From Verpa conica (lineage: Eukaryota; Ascomycota; Pezizomycetes; Pezizales; Morchellaceae): 64,000 nucleotides of DNA. The notes below the pieces were generated by a model. That model did no database searches. It saw only the letters and a program-made list of their open reading frames with translations, and was not told the DNA's origin. The stretch spans positions 1,612,001 through 1,676,000 of the forward strand of contig JAUFSD010000006.1 in the NCBI GenBank assembly GCA_033030425.1, read 5' to 3'. Positions within the stretch are counted from its first letter, which is position 1; each line of letters starts with the position of its first letter. Position numbers and translations under genes: made by a program. Below, piece by piece: positions 12,109 to 23,548 of this stretch.

Positions 12109-15100
12109 GTTTTTGAGATTAGACTTGTGGATGGAAGACGGGGTGGTAGGTGGAGTGGAGAGAGGCATGGAGAGTGCAGGCGGGCGAGTCTTATACACAC
12201 ACGGGCAGGCCAAAAGGTGCTGGCAGCTGTATGTCTCCATTTGGTCGAAGAGTGGCACACGCACCACACCCACGCAGCTGCAGACCAGCTATGAATCGGA
12301 TCCAGCCAAACAAAGACGGGTGCCAGTGCTGACTTCTGCCATAACCCGAGCCAGAAGATTATATGCAGGCATGCCGGTGGCTGCCCTGAGCCTCGCGCCT
12401 CCCCATTGGCTGCCCAGCGCTTCTTGCACCCCTGCGCCCCTGCTTAACCACCCTCCCCAGCCTCACCTTCTCTCTGCGCCTCTGGAGAGAATAGAAGGGT
12501 TCACTAGAAGACATGTATTTTGGGCTACCAGCTCTCCCCCGAGAAGTCTGTCTGCGCGCCTACTATCCCCCCGTTTCGTTTCCCCCCCCAAAACATGGCG
12601 AAGTTCTCTCTCTCTCTCTCTCTTACACACGCTCTAAACGGGGATTCCCTAATCGATAAGCAGCTACAGTAGTCGTGATCCTGAGTAACATTAGATCCAG
12701 CAAATTGGCTGCCACCCTTCTTTATTTTTAGCCGTATTTCCCCGTCAGTAATCAAAGTTGCGTTCCTGACGTACCCCAGACCTGGGAATACTCTAATAAG
12801 TCCCCTGTGTACGATCCAAGTGATGGAATCAGCACTGAGGGACTCTACACCAACCTCCCGAATAGTTCTAATCACTCCGCTGATGATAGACATTGGTTGT
12901 CACTTGTCAGCCTCTCCTTGGTCCACGACAAACCCACCACTCTCCTCCACTCCTGCACAGGCGGGAGAACCAAAAAGAAAGGAAGTGCAAGAAATTCTGA
13001 GGTTGGTACATGGCATATGGTGATGATACAACCTTGCTGGCCTGTCCTCGCTACAATAGGGACGGGGTGAGAGAGAGACCGCCCCATCCAGCACTGGGCC
13101 GCTTGGATGAGTCCGACCTCCGCTATTGGTGCTTGCGAGACTCGTCCGTATCCAGGCTAGCCGATGCTATCAGATGCGGAGAACCGCAAAAGGTCCAAGC
13201 TCCAGTAATAAAGGAGGAGGCAAGAGGAATCATGAAACACGATTAGCGGAAACAAAGACTAGCGAGTAGCTACAAACGAATAAAACGTCAAAACCCTCTT
13301 TGAAAATGAGCCCATCGCTCTCTTCTTCCCCGAGGGAAGCGATCCCTCGATCGGATAACAACAAAAATAATTGTCCTGTTGCACCGATACGAACACACCA
13401 AGTGGACAGCCAAGTAGAGATCAGAATACGATAAAAAAGAAAGAATGGAAAAGACCGAGTGATTATTCTCTTTTCCACCCCAACCCTGGATCTTCTTTCC
13501 TATCAATCATAAATCATGGTGGCAGACCTTTTAGCGAACTGTGGCTATCTTCTACCACACCTTTGGTCCTTTTTCCAATAACCCGTAGATCGCTGGGTGT
13601 GTATATAACACACGTACCGTAAGACATGTCTTGCCCTGTTCACGACAACCGAATAGTGCAGGAACTTGATAAGTTGTAAACAGCATGCATACGACACAAG
13701 AACGTGAAGTCCAGAAGTCGGAAACTCCCCCAATCCCTATTCACGACAAGGTGATAAGGTGCAAGTCTCGGGCAGGGAACATACCTTTCGGGCGCGGGGA
13801 GTCTTAGTAAGTACATGTATACATGCCGATCGGCGGGAATGTTTACACTTGCAGGTACTTATGCCTACCCCGAGTACTCTGGCTCCCAAGAAATCAGTAT
13901 CACCGCCCAAGCAACAAATCCAGAGGTTGTAGATACATGTGACTACCCGTCGTAACCCAAAAGGAGAATTCTTCCCGCATCACCGCATATTCCCGCATCC
14001 GATGTAATGTACTTCTAGACCTCTTGAGATCTGTTGGTTTAAATTTGCTAACCATACAAATTTGATGCAGGAACAGGGACACACGGCATCTCTCAAAGCG
14101 AGGAACCCACGGAGCTCCATCTTTTAGTTCCGGTACTTCCGGGAACCTACAGTGACTACTCTTAATACTACTTACAGCCATACGAACAAAACAAAACAAA
14201 CCCCATAACCCCTAAGAACTTTAAAAAGCAATATGTTTGAAAAAAGCTTGTGAAAGGTTCTATCCATGCTGTGCGACAGAGGATTTACATGACAAACCGT
14301 TGTGTAACTGACAACAAGTGATAAGTGGAGGGCTGCTAAAAACGCCATACCTGCGCCCGCGGCACTAACTGTGGCTTATGGTATGATAAGATTGGGTGGT
14401 AACCCAACACCTACTATGTGTAATTTATCTGACCGCGCCGCTTGGCGATCCCCCGGTAAGAAGACTGAAAATATGTAACCGTCAGCTTTAAGGAACTTAA
14501 AGTTCAAGGAGATGAAGTCATTTAGATGTCTAGCCCTAAATATGTCAGTCAGATATGTTATAAGCGAGCTTACCATGAAAGCCACGCTACATTTGGTTGT
14601 GCGCTTTGAGATCGTTGCGGGTGCTGGCTGCACTGCGCCTATAAAACCCTGGCGGTGGGGCGGTGCTGTTAAATTTGTGATTGACAGCCAACCCTGGGAA
14701 ATTTACCTTTCTCTCTCCCTTCCAAGAAAGGTGGGTTATAAACAAATCACTGGAAGCTGAACTGAGCTGGCAAAAGCTTAAGTTTTCTTGGCTCTGGTGG
14801 GCCTGGCCCAGTCGGGTGTTCAGCTTTTGAGTATATCTCAAGATTGCTAGTGTTATTGGTCTCGAATATTCTCTCAGCTCATGTACTGGATTATATTCCT
14901 CCAGGCTAAAAACAACAGACTTGGATGATTCTGCGGGTGCCTTGAAGACTTTGCCAAGTTGGTAATAAATAAACAAAATTTCAAAAGTGCAATTACTCAC
15001 TAAATACGCATTTTATCCACTCTAGAGTAAGGCCCTGAGGGGGGGGGGACCTCTTAAAACAGTATTCTAGTTGAATTTTAACAAATCTAGTACTTGAAAC

Positions 15101-15632
15101 TGCCATATCATCATCATTTTTCCCTTTACTCAACGGCGAGCTGCGATATTTACTTTGGAGATGTGTTGTCATGCCAAATAATGGCATTGTTTCATAAGTT
15201 GCAGGGTCTTGACGTTTCAGGAGCTGTCGGCTACCCGGGCTGGTGTCGCCAGCGCATTTGAAGCACATGTTTTTTTTCGTGTCTGCCTCCTTCTACTAAA
15301 TCGCTATTGAAAATGATTGAACAAGGTAAGATTTTTTTTCCCTTCCCCTTTCCCCCTTCCACTTCACTTTGGGCGACAGTTGTTCACACTGCAAGAGGAG
15401 TGAGCCTTAAGCCAAACTAGTTGAACAGGTTGGCAGTTAGGTTTGAGAGAGAAAGAGTTCGTCACCGGTAGTTGTTTCGAGGAGGTGATGAAGTGGTCGA
15501 TGTAAATGACTATTTTGTCGGGAATTCATGGTGTTGATATTTCGATTGGTCGTGGAGCTACTTCTCCGTGCTGCATGCAGTCAATCATAGGGCTGTGGCT
15601 GTGCCCCCCCTCCTCTCTCTCTCTCACAACAG

Positions 15633-15649
15633 CGAGTGATAATTCGTGA
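15633..15649 (+). promoter_or_regulatory. Bipartite motif copy 4
   Basis: Reads CGAGTGAT, AATTC, GTGA. No gene start is near it. Confidence 0.55.
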
Positions 15650-16488
15650 ATATTATAATGGTTATTTTGACCCGCATTATCCGAGACATATATAGATGGC
15701 TGTAGATACCAGGAAAGTATTATACACATGAAACATATCATTTGATATCGTGTCACATGGACAAATGTGATGGGTTACTATTCGTTATTACTTTTTGACT
15801 GTGGTCGGTCTTGTAATAATAGAGATATTCAGCCCCTCCGGTCTAGAATGTGTTTTCTTTGCGTTAGTGAAAAATTACAACGTTACACTAGTGAATATAT
15901 AGCTTTTTAGGAAGGAATGACTTCTATAAACACTTTTTATAGGTGACCTTAACATGGAATGATATTACCGCTTTTACCGGTAGGGGGGGGCTTCACATTC
16001 CGAATTTGCACTTTTCCTGTTGTCAGTATTCTAGCACACAGACTCTCTGAGAGCTAGACGGTTCCTCCCGGCAAGGCGGCATGAGATCCTTATTCTTTTT
16101 AATACTAGTTCTCTTAGGTCTATCAGCCGTGAATGTAATACTATTTAATATACCCCACTAGTCGATTACTGAACCTCAAGGCGCATCCACGGGTACAACG
16201 GCATAGGCGACATTGAGACAAGCTTTGTTCCCCTGTTCATTTGAAACGACTATTCTATAGACAAGCGAGGCGAAGCAAAATGAAAAAAACTAAATAAAAA
16301 AAAGGTATCAGTTCCGAATATACGATCATCCTTCAGGGGTTATTCTGGTTGATTCTTGAGACCTTTTGTAACCGCCACATCGAAGATCTTTGCAGCCTAA
16401 GAAACATGCGAAATCGAAATAAGCTTTTTTGACATGCTGGCGCTTAAGTGAAGTTAGTTGAAATTCTAGGCCCTTCTCTGTGATGTTT

Positions 16489-16520
16489 CTTTTATTTTAT
16501 TTTATTTTATTTTATTTTTA
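16489..16520. repeat. TTTTA pentanucleotide microsatellite
   Basis: About six tandem TTTTA units. A related T-rich run lies in the first intron of the transposase gene (17936-17956). Confidence 0.85.
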
Positions 16521-16667
16521 AGAAGGGATTTAAGCGCCTGTTGTAGTAGGCGGTGTAGCGTCTGTATTTATATGTCTCTCCGTGGATACCCTTCCTTTTT
16601 CTCTCTCTCTCCTCCTGTGTGTGAATATAGTCCCGCGTTTACCGTAACTATGTACCTGTAATTAACT

Positions 16668-16684
16668 TCATGAACGATCACTCG
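16668..16684 (-). promoter_or_regulatory. Bipartite motif copy 5
   Basis: On the minus strand it reads CGAGTGAT, CGTTC, ATGA. It is intergenic, about 1 kb upstream of the transposase gene. Confidence 0.55.
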
Positions 16685-17702
16685 AGGTGACGCGTAATGC
16701 CGGTGGCCGAAAATGGCAGCAGGGCTCGTCATTTGTGAACAGTCTCAAGACCCCCTTCCCCCCCTCCAAACGCCTTAGGCTCATAGTCATCATTCCAAGG
16801 GATTCTATTTTTCTCTGGGCAGAACAAACTACTGCATGGCAACGGGTGGAAACGTAATCTGTAATCGGCTCCGTGGGACATGCCAAGCGGAACCTATATT
16901 TGTCATTCTCTTGACTCTTCAACTGCAAAATTGACTCTTATCTACCCCTCACTTTCTGATTATGGGACTCCCCAGGGGGTCGAATCTACTAAATACCCTT
17001 CGTTTCTGGAACCATCGATTGTCTGCCCGTCGGTCCCCAATTGTGTTTTCACAACGCTTGACGGTCAACAGCACAATGAGAGTTGGACTGTTTATCTCTC
17101 TTAAAAGCGGAGTGCATGCATGATGCTGTCTTAGTTTGTGTCTTACGAGAAGAACCTACCACAAAGCGTTAGTGGAAAATAGATCACCTATGGTCTAGGC
17201 CCTGTTAAATCACAATGAGTCCCCCCCCTCCCTCCCATCTTGTCAGTGCGCCAATGTTGGATATACTCATACCCTTGTTGGAACAACAGACAATCCCATC
17301 AAAGACATTCGAAAACGTATGGGTGTTATGAAATCTCATATGTTTGGCATCATGTTACCGGCCAGCGAGTTGTGTAGTCGTAGCCCGTTTGTTGGCAAGC
17401 TCCGTCCGGCGCCTCCGTTGCGTTGCCACATAGGTCTAGTCGGTATAGATTTCAAATTGCAGGGAAGGGGAGGGGAGGGGGGGGGGCTGCACTAAACTCC
17501 GGTCAATAGTATATATTGAGGCCCTTGTCGCCCCAGAAGTGGGTCATGCTGTCACTCCAAACTTTCTCTCGCTTTTCATAACACTCGACACTACCGACCG
17601 ATTACGTAGGGGCTAAAAAAAAAAAGAAGAGACTACTTATATACCTTCAACCTAACTCCCCCCTCCCTCCCTCCCCACACAATCTCTCACTTCTCAACCA
17701 CG

Positions 17703-18886
17703 ATGCCAGCAAAGAAGAATAAGAAGCTTCTCGAGCTTGGCTTGAAGAAATTTCTGGACGGTTCTCCAATTGGTACAGCGGCTGAGATTGCGGATGCTGG
17801 TCCACGAACAATTTATCGAGCAAAGGAGCGAGTCAAGAAGTACGGGGCAGTTTATGCCCCGAAACCAGAGAATGAAGGGAGGCCACGAGAACTAGATCCT
17901 CATATGATGGAGGTAAGTTCAATATCTGCTTTTCTTTATTTTTATTTTTATTTTTAAATTCTCTATCCTGTACACAATTGCTGATAAAACAAACCAAACT
18001 GCTTAAAGTGGTTGCTCCTGCTGCTGGAAGGAAAACCAGACATGTATCTCGACGAAATGCGAGATGAGCTAGAAGAGGTCTATGACCGAAAATTCAGCTT
18101 GCCAACGATTTCACGACGATTGAAAGAGGCAAAATGGTCCAAAGTTGAAGCTGTGAAAGCTGCAAAGCAGAAGAATATGGTATTACGAGATAGTCATCAG
18201 CTTCAGATGCGGGATTTTCGGAGGAATCAGCTAGTATATGTTGATGAATCTGCTGCGAACGAGAAGGTGGGCGATCGAAAGAGGATATGGAGCTTTCGAG
18301 AGTCAAAGGCTGCTGCATCAGGCTCATCTCCGTCAAAATCAACTGGGGGTGACACAGAAATGACGGAGCAAAAGGCCTTAAATAAAGGCGAAAAGTACGC
18401 AATTCTGCCAGCATTCACGATCAATGGTGGGTAGACCAGATTATCTAGGGGTAGACCCCTTTTTTTTTTCTACAAAAGCTATAGCTAAAAATATATATAG
18501 GGTTCCTTTGTCACGATATAGCAGAAGGCACCTTCGATGCCGAAACATTCTACCTCTTCCTTCGTGATACTCTTCTTCCATTGTGCAATCCTTTCCCGGG
18601 GGAAAACAGCGTAATAATAATGGACGACGCTGCCATCCACCGCGCACCAGCAGTCCGCGAGCTCGTTGAAGCATCCGGCTGTAAACTTATTTACTTGCCA
18701 CCCTGCTCTCCTGACTATAACCCAATAGAGTATGCCTTTATCTATGTCAAGAAATGGATTGCATTGCATACGATTGAGTTTCAGAAGGCGAGCGAAGGTG
18801 GGTATCTCCCACAATTCTTTGAAGCTGCGATGAAGGCGGTTGATGATAGGGCTTGTGATGTTTTCTTTCGTAAATGTGGTTTGTAA
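17703..18886 (+). CDS. Tc1/mariner-IS630-type DDE transposase gene, intact and spliced
   Basis: Three exons, 17703-17912, 18009-18426 and 18501-18886, join in phase to a 337-residue protein. The N-terminus (residues 1-70) is a small helix-turn-helix region (GTAAEIADAGPRTIYRAKERVK). A second winged-helix part follows (DMYLDEMRDELEEVYDRKFS, PTISRRLKEAKWSK). The catalytic domain shows the three acidic residues: D in 'QLVYVDESAAN', D in 'NSVIIMDDAAIHRAPA' and E in 'PPCSPDYNPIEYAFIYVKKW'. There are 34 residues between the last two, the D34E spacing of Tc1-like enzymes. There are no stops or frameshifts. I could not find terminal inverted repeats or a TA duplication around it, so it may be a stranded or domesticated copy rather than a mobile element. 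That is an inference; the TIRs may simply be diverged. Confidence 0.85.
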
Positions 18887-20124
18887 AGATTATAGTGATT
18901 TATATACGCTCTTTATTTTCCGTCCTTCGTTTTTTGTTTTTTCTTTTGTTTTAATCTGGGGAAAAAAAGCGTAGGTATACATGAGAACGGGCCTATGCTA
19001 GCCATACAGGAGATGAAGCTTGCTGCTAGATCAGGTTGTACGGTATACATGAAGATATGCGCGAGGGGTTTTGTGGAGTTTTGATTTTTTTTTCAGCTTT
19101 GTATAAGGGGGCATCTTCCCCATTTCCCTAATAATAGACTGCGGAATTTCTTACCAATCTTTGTTTGGTGAATAGAGGAAAGTATTTCCAGAGAGAGTTC
19201 TGAAGCGTAATCGAGACAAGACCAATCAAGCACATGTGTGTGTGTGGTGTGCGTGCGTTTCATTGGCATTCCAACTGGTTGTGGAACTACTATCACAATA
19301 TGTGAACTGGGGATTTGTTCACAGGCCAATTAGTTTGGCTATATATTATTCACCTGACGGACCTCCACTTCAGGTGAATGGCGACTGTAGCTGGGGGCAA
19401 AAATGGGGCAGTGCACATTGATGTAAAGCACAAAGGCCGGTTTAGAATTCTCGGATGGCAATTACTTCAGCTAGGCCCGAGCACCCAATTGTGTCTTGGC
19501 CTAGCTACTCGTATACATTTTGCCACACTACCGTGTAACTAGAAGTGTCTGTGTAAAGAGCCCTTACTCTTTGCTGTAAAAATAATAAGTGTGTTTTGGC
19601 CCCAGTTGTGCGCATTCCAGCACATTAGGATGTCTGTGCAAGCAAGGCTATCTATTATTCCTAGTTTTTTTTGTCGCAAAGTGCTGCTGCAGCGGTAAAC
19701 GGCTGTAGCCAATGGGATTTTTTTCTATATCTACAGTACCGAATGATCGGCTATGAATCGATTATCCGCTTCAAACCGCCTCTTGCAGTTGTTGATGCTA
19801 TCATTTCCCTTTTTTGCCACTAATTAATTTTTTCTTGACGTGTTTGGGCATTTTTGTTTTCCTTGCCTCGCGCTTCTCCTCTTTAATCTTCTTTTTATGT
19901 TCCTATGTTTCCCCCTCAGTCAGCAGCTGTGCTTTGGAGTATAGTTTAGGCCAATGGTATAATGAGGATCCCACTAAGCCTTGGCTAGGGTTCAATTATG
20001 GTAGGAGTTCTTGTTTTGCCCTCTAGCCACTCGCTTCCTCAAAGACAGGGCGAAGGAAGGCAAAACAAGAATCCCTATCAGATATTGATATGGTAAGTTC
20101 TGTACTGTAGGGCCTTTATTGCAC
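18887..20124. other. Intergenic between transposase gene and RIO1 3' end
   Basis: No supported gene. It has short GT-repeat and T-rich patches near 19230-19260 and 19800-19850. No RNA gene recognised. Confidence 0.5.
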
Positions 20125-21815
20125 CTATCTCCCAAACCCGGTTCGTTGGCCTAGAGAGATGGAGTGCGGGGAACAAACCTTCTTCTCGTCCTTATCCTCA
20201 TGTTTCTTCCCCCTCGGCTTCTTGTCAGCGTCCCTATCCTTCTTGTGTATCCCATCCTCATTATCGTCACTCCCATCTTCCCCACTATCCTCTCCACTAT
20301 CACCCCCTTCACTATCTTCCTCTTCCTCTTCCTCTTCCTTCTCAACTACCTTCTTATCTGCTAGGAGGTCTTTGTATACTAGATCTGCGCCTTCTCCCCG
20401 TCCTACTTTTTCTGCATCCCTCTCAACGTCATAAACTTCCTCCAATGTCCTTGGCACATACGCCTGTCTATATACCTCTACATCAACCTCATTATCATCT
20501 CCCCCACCCCTTTGAAGTGTCTCAACTTCCTCTGCACCCTTTGTGATCCACTCAAACGCTCTCTTCTCCGCAACTGTGTCCACCCCCTTCCTCCGGAAAA
20601 AGTCACGGACATTCTTGATATCCATCCTTAGAAATTCCAGAGACCTCGGGTGGTCGTGTTCAACTGACTGAGAGACGTCGATTATCCAGAGTTTCTTTTT
20701 GTGGTAGAGGACGTTGTATTCGCTCAGATCCGCGTGAACGAGTCTACATTTCTGGTACATATCTCGCATAAGGCTCAAGAGCTCAAGGTATAGTGTATCC
20801 CAGACCTTCTCATCCTCAATAGGGGCATCTCGGAGGCGTGGTGCTGGCCAGCCCTTTTTATCGCCAATGAACCCCATGACTAGTACATGAAGACGTAGAT
20901 ATAGTGGCTCAGGACACGGGATACCGGCAACCCAGAGGCGTTTAAGGTTGCGCATTTCCTTCTCCGCCCAGATTTTCACCATGGCACGGGGGTTAGATTT
21001 GTTGTATCCATTCCGGAAACGGTGTTCTCCGGATACATAGCGGTCGCGGTCTTTAAATACTAGGATTGCGGTTTTGTAGACTTTTATTGCACGGTGGAGC
21101 GGGGATGTAGAGTCGGGGGAGTCGGAGAGGGCGTGGTAGACATTGGCTTCTTTGCCAGTTGAGAGGACGCCGTTGATGGTGTGAATTGTGGATCGGTTTA
21201 TTAGTTGGAGAAGAATCATGCGGGTTCGAGGGTCTAGGACTTGCTCAGAGGTCGCGCGGTCGGATTTGTCCGTTGTTCTATATTCCAATCAGCATCACGA
21301 CCAGTAGCTGTTCAGGCGAAGAATTATGCAAACCTATCACCCTTAGAGCCACTCATACCACTCTCAACATCCCCTAATTTAATCCTCCCTGCAAACTTCG
21401 TTAGACTCTGGATTTGATCGTCCACCCTTGCTTTAACATTTGCCTTCGGCTTCAATTTGTTCCCCTTTACCACTCCATCTGCCCTCCCTGCATTTGTAGC
21501 CTCTATAGCTTTTCTTTGGCGATTGTATGACTTTGTGAAATCGCCACCGCCACCACCTGATCCTGTCCAGTCCTGATCATTGAGTTCATCATCGAATAGT
21601 TCGTCATACGAGTCTTCATCCTCATCCTCATCCTCGTCCTGTAGCTGCACCTGCTCTGCCTGGTGTATAGTAGCTTCTTCAGAGTCGGCGAATCGGTCTG
21701 GATTGTTAATGTAGCCTTTGTTAGGAACATAGTCATAGCGCGGACACGCAGCTGCTGTATATTCAGGGAGCTGTTCAATCGGGTTCTTAGACTGTGCTTC
21801 GGCTATGGAAGCCAT
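20125..21815 (-). CDS. RIO1: Serine/threonine protein kinase Rio1, 40S ribosome maturation
   Basis: Atypical kinase/ATPase needed for late 40S subunit maturation in the cytoplasm. Two exons, 21334-21815 and 20125-21277, with a 56-bp intron (21278-21333) join GDR to TTDKSDRATSEQVLDPRTR, giving 544 residues. An acidic N-terminal region (EDEDEDEDSYDELFDDEL) precedes the RIO domain. The domain shows 'INGVLSTGKEANVYHA' (P-loop), 'AIKVYKTAILVFKDRDRYV', 'LVHADLSEYNVLYH' (catalytic loop) and 'LWIIDVSQSVEHDHP' (metal loop). All key residues are present. The C-terminal tail is very acidic, then lysine-rich. The usual terminal basic block of Rio1 is not obvious: the frame ends SPHSISLGQRTGFGR, and a GTTTGT donor-like site just before suggests one more short 3' exon that I could not place. 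Confidence 0.93.
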
Positions 21816-22060
21816 TATCTTATGATTTTTTTTTAGGGGGGAGAGAGAGGGAAGATTGACTATACTATATTTTGTTGATAAGTTGTAGGTTTCGTATAAT
21901 GTAGATGAATTATGAATGTTCCTGGAGAAATTTTGAATTATCTTTTTTCTCCCCTCCTGGTGTTGCGGGTAACCCTAGCTTTTCTGTAGGGCGGGGTGGA
22001 GGGGCAAAAAATTAATTTTTTTGTGTGGGGCTCTTTGGGTGTCTTGGCAGGTTGTCTATA

Positions 22061-22077
22061 TCATCAAATATCACTCG
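22061..22077 (-). promoter_or_regulatory. Bipartite motif copy 6, upstream of RIO1
   Basis: On the minus strand it reads CGAGTGAT, ATTTG, ATGA. It lies about 246 bp upstream of the RIO1 start codon, in the same orientation as RIO1. Confidence 0.6.
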
Positions 22078-22778
22078 TAGCATACGTTAAGTTTCGATCG
22101 AATGAATTAATTAATCATAAGTACATGGTTAAGTTTTGATCTCATCTTATCTGTTTTATTGAAACTATTGGCCTCCCTCTCTTGAAAAGGGTCACACGGC
22201 ATATAGTCTAGATATATCGGTATTAAGCCCCTCAAACACCTAGAACACTCTTAGAGACCCCGGAGCGCCCTATCTTTCGGGACTCTTTAGCATCGAACAC
22301 GTCTTAATTCTTAAGGTTGAGAAGGCTGAGATACGTGGGTAGTTGGCTCTTCCTTGGGATTTTTGGGATACTGTAAGCTTTACGAGGATAGGCCATGTGG
22401 CCCCATTACGTGGACTCCCTCATGCTATAAACAAAAAGGAAAAAAGTGCGAATCTTTTCGAAATTGTATACGTATACAACACATACATATTCACTAGTCT
22501 TTCTTGCTGAGGTCCTTGCCATACAGAGCTACATACACTAATCTGCAATCAAAGCCTAGGGCTGACTATGGGTTTCCGCTTCTTTTTTTTTTGTAGGTTT
22601 GAATGGTAAATCTTCAACTCCTACTAGTAGAGGTACTGTACTGATAAAGGTTTATTCTAGATAACGAGGCCAAAACCTGCTCATGCATGATCATGACCTC
22701 TCTCGGTTACAAACTCTCTTCGATCGAGAGTCTTTTTAGTGTATGCATGTACGTATGTACTCGGGGCAGGCAAGAATT

Positions 22779-22883
22779 ACCCGACAATGCAAGTCTTATT
22801 CTTACCAATCGATAGGCGTACTTTGCCCACTAGGGAGGTTTTCTCGAGTAAAGAGCCCTTACCCAAGACTTGCATTATCGGGT
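22779..22883. repeat. Inverted-repeat element, copy A of a dispersed pair
   Basis: Arms 22779-22797 and 22865-22883 are reverse complements at 18 of 19 positions; the single difference is C/T. The interior (TGCAAGTCTTATTCTTACCA onwards) is similar to 32370-32430, so the same element is present twice in the window. Confidence 0.65.
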
Positions 22884-23356
22884 ACTTAGGCAGAAGGAAT
22901 AAAAGAATCTAGAAAACAGGGCGTGAGCTTGGTCAATCAACTCGCTCATGTGCTTGAAAAAACAAGGCGGATAAGAGATAGTTGACAACACTCGCGTTTC
23001 GGGGATACGCTAACGGAGAGTTCCATGTCTTTCCTATGATGCAACTTTTGTGAGACTGGGGTGCTGGCAAGGCCCGGTAGTGCTTACTATAGCAATTTCA
23101 ACGAATTACTAGAGTGCTCTGGACACAGAGACTTCGGGTTCATATACTGTGTCGGTGAGTAGGAAATAAGATATGGCCTTATCACTAAGTTCTGCAGATA
23201 CCTAAAAGGTAAGGTATATATGCATATGTCAAAGTCTGTCATTACTCATATCCCTGTCGAGACAAAAGAAATACTGAGACATAATTTAGATAGGATATTT
23301 GGTAATACTAAAACTTGTACCCTTGTGAAAGCCTTGGGGGAAATTGCCCTTTTGTA

Positions 23357-23548
23357 GTATTATCTTACGAGATTCGACCCGCTGTGGTCGGGGTCAATAT
23401 GTGTTTTTGCGCAGTTTTCAACACAAGGGAGGTAGGGATAAACAGTTTTACTCTGTATCAGTACAAGTATCATAGCTCATAACTGTTCCAGCGCCTATTA
23501 ATGTCTATTAACCCTGGCCACAGCGGGTCGAATCTCGTAAGATAATAC
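23357..23548. repeat. MITE-like element with long near-perfect inverted ends
   Basis: The first 31 bases (from GTATTATCTTACGAGATTCG) are an exact reverse complement of the last 31. Similarity continues for about 13 more bases with only transition differences. Total length is about 192 bp with no ORF. No target-site duplication is clear: flanks are TTTGTA on the left and GGTATT on the right. It is the best-preserved structure in the gene desert, so probably the youngest insertion there. Confidence 0.75.

Larger units (their letters stand above)
12024..17702. other. 5.7-kb gene-free stretch
   Basis: Apart from the SOD promoter at its left edge, I find no gene. The frames at 12095-12637, 14376-15000 and elsewhere have skewed composition and no recognisable domain. 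It contains CT-rich tracts (12606-12630, 15610-15626), G-runs, an ATTTT microsatellite and three copies of the 17-bp motif. Confidence 0.55.

Noticed and set aside
14376..15000. Minus-strand ORFs in the 12-17.7 kb gap
   Set aside because: No recognisable domain, biased composition and no neighbouring exons.
23357..23548. B-box-like GGTCGAATC in the inverted repeat, possible tRNA-derived SINE
   Set aside because: No A-box or cloverleaf. The long inverted ends explain the unit as a DNA element.
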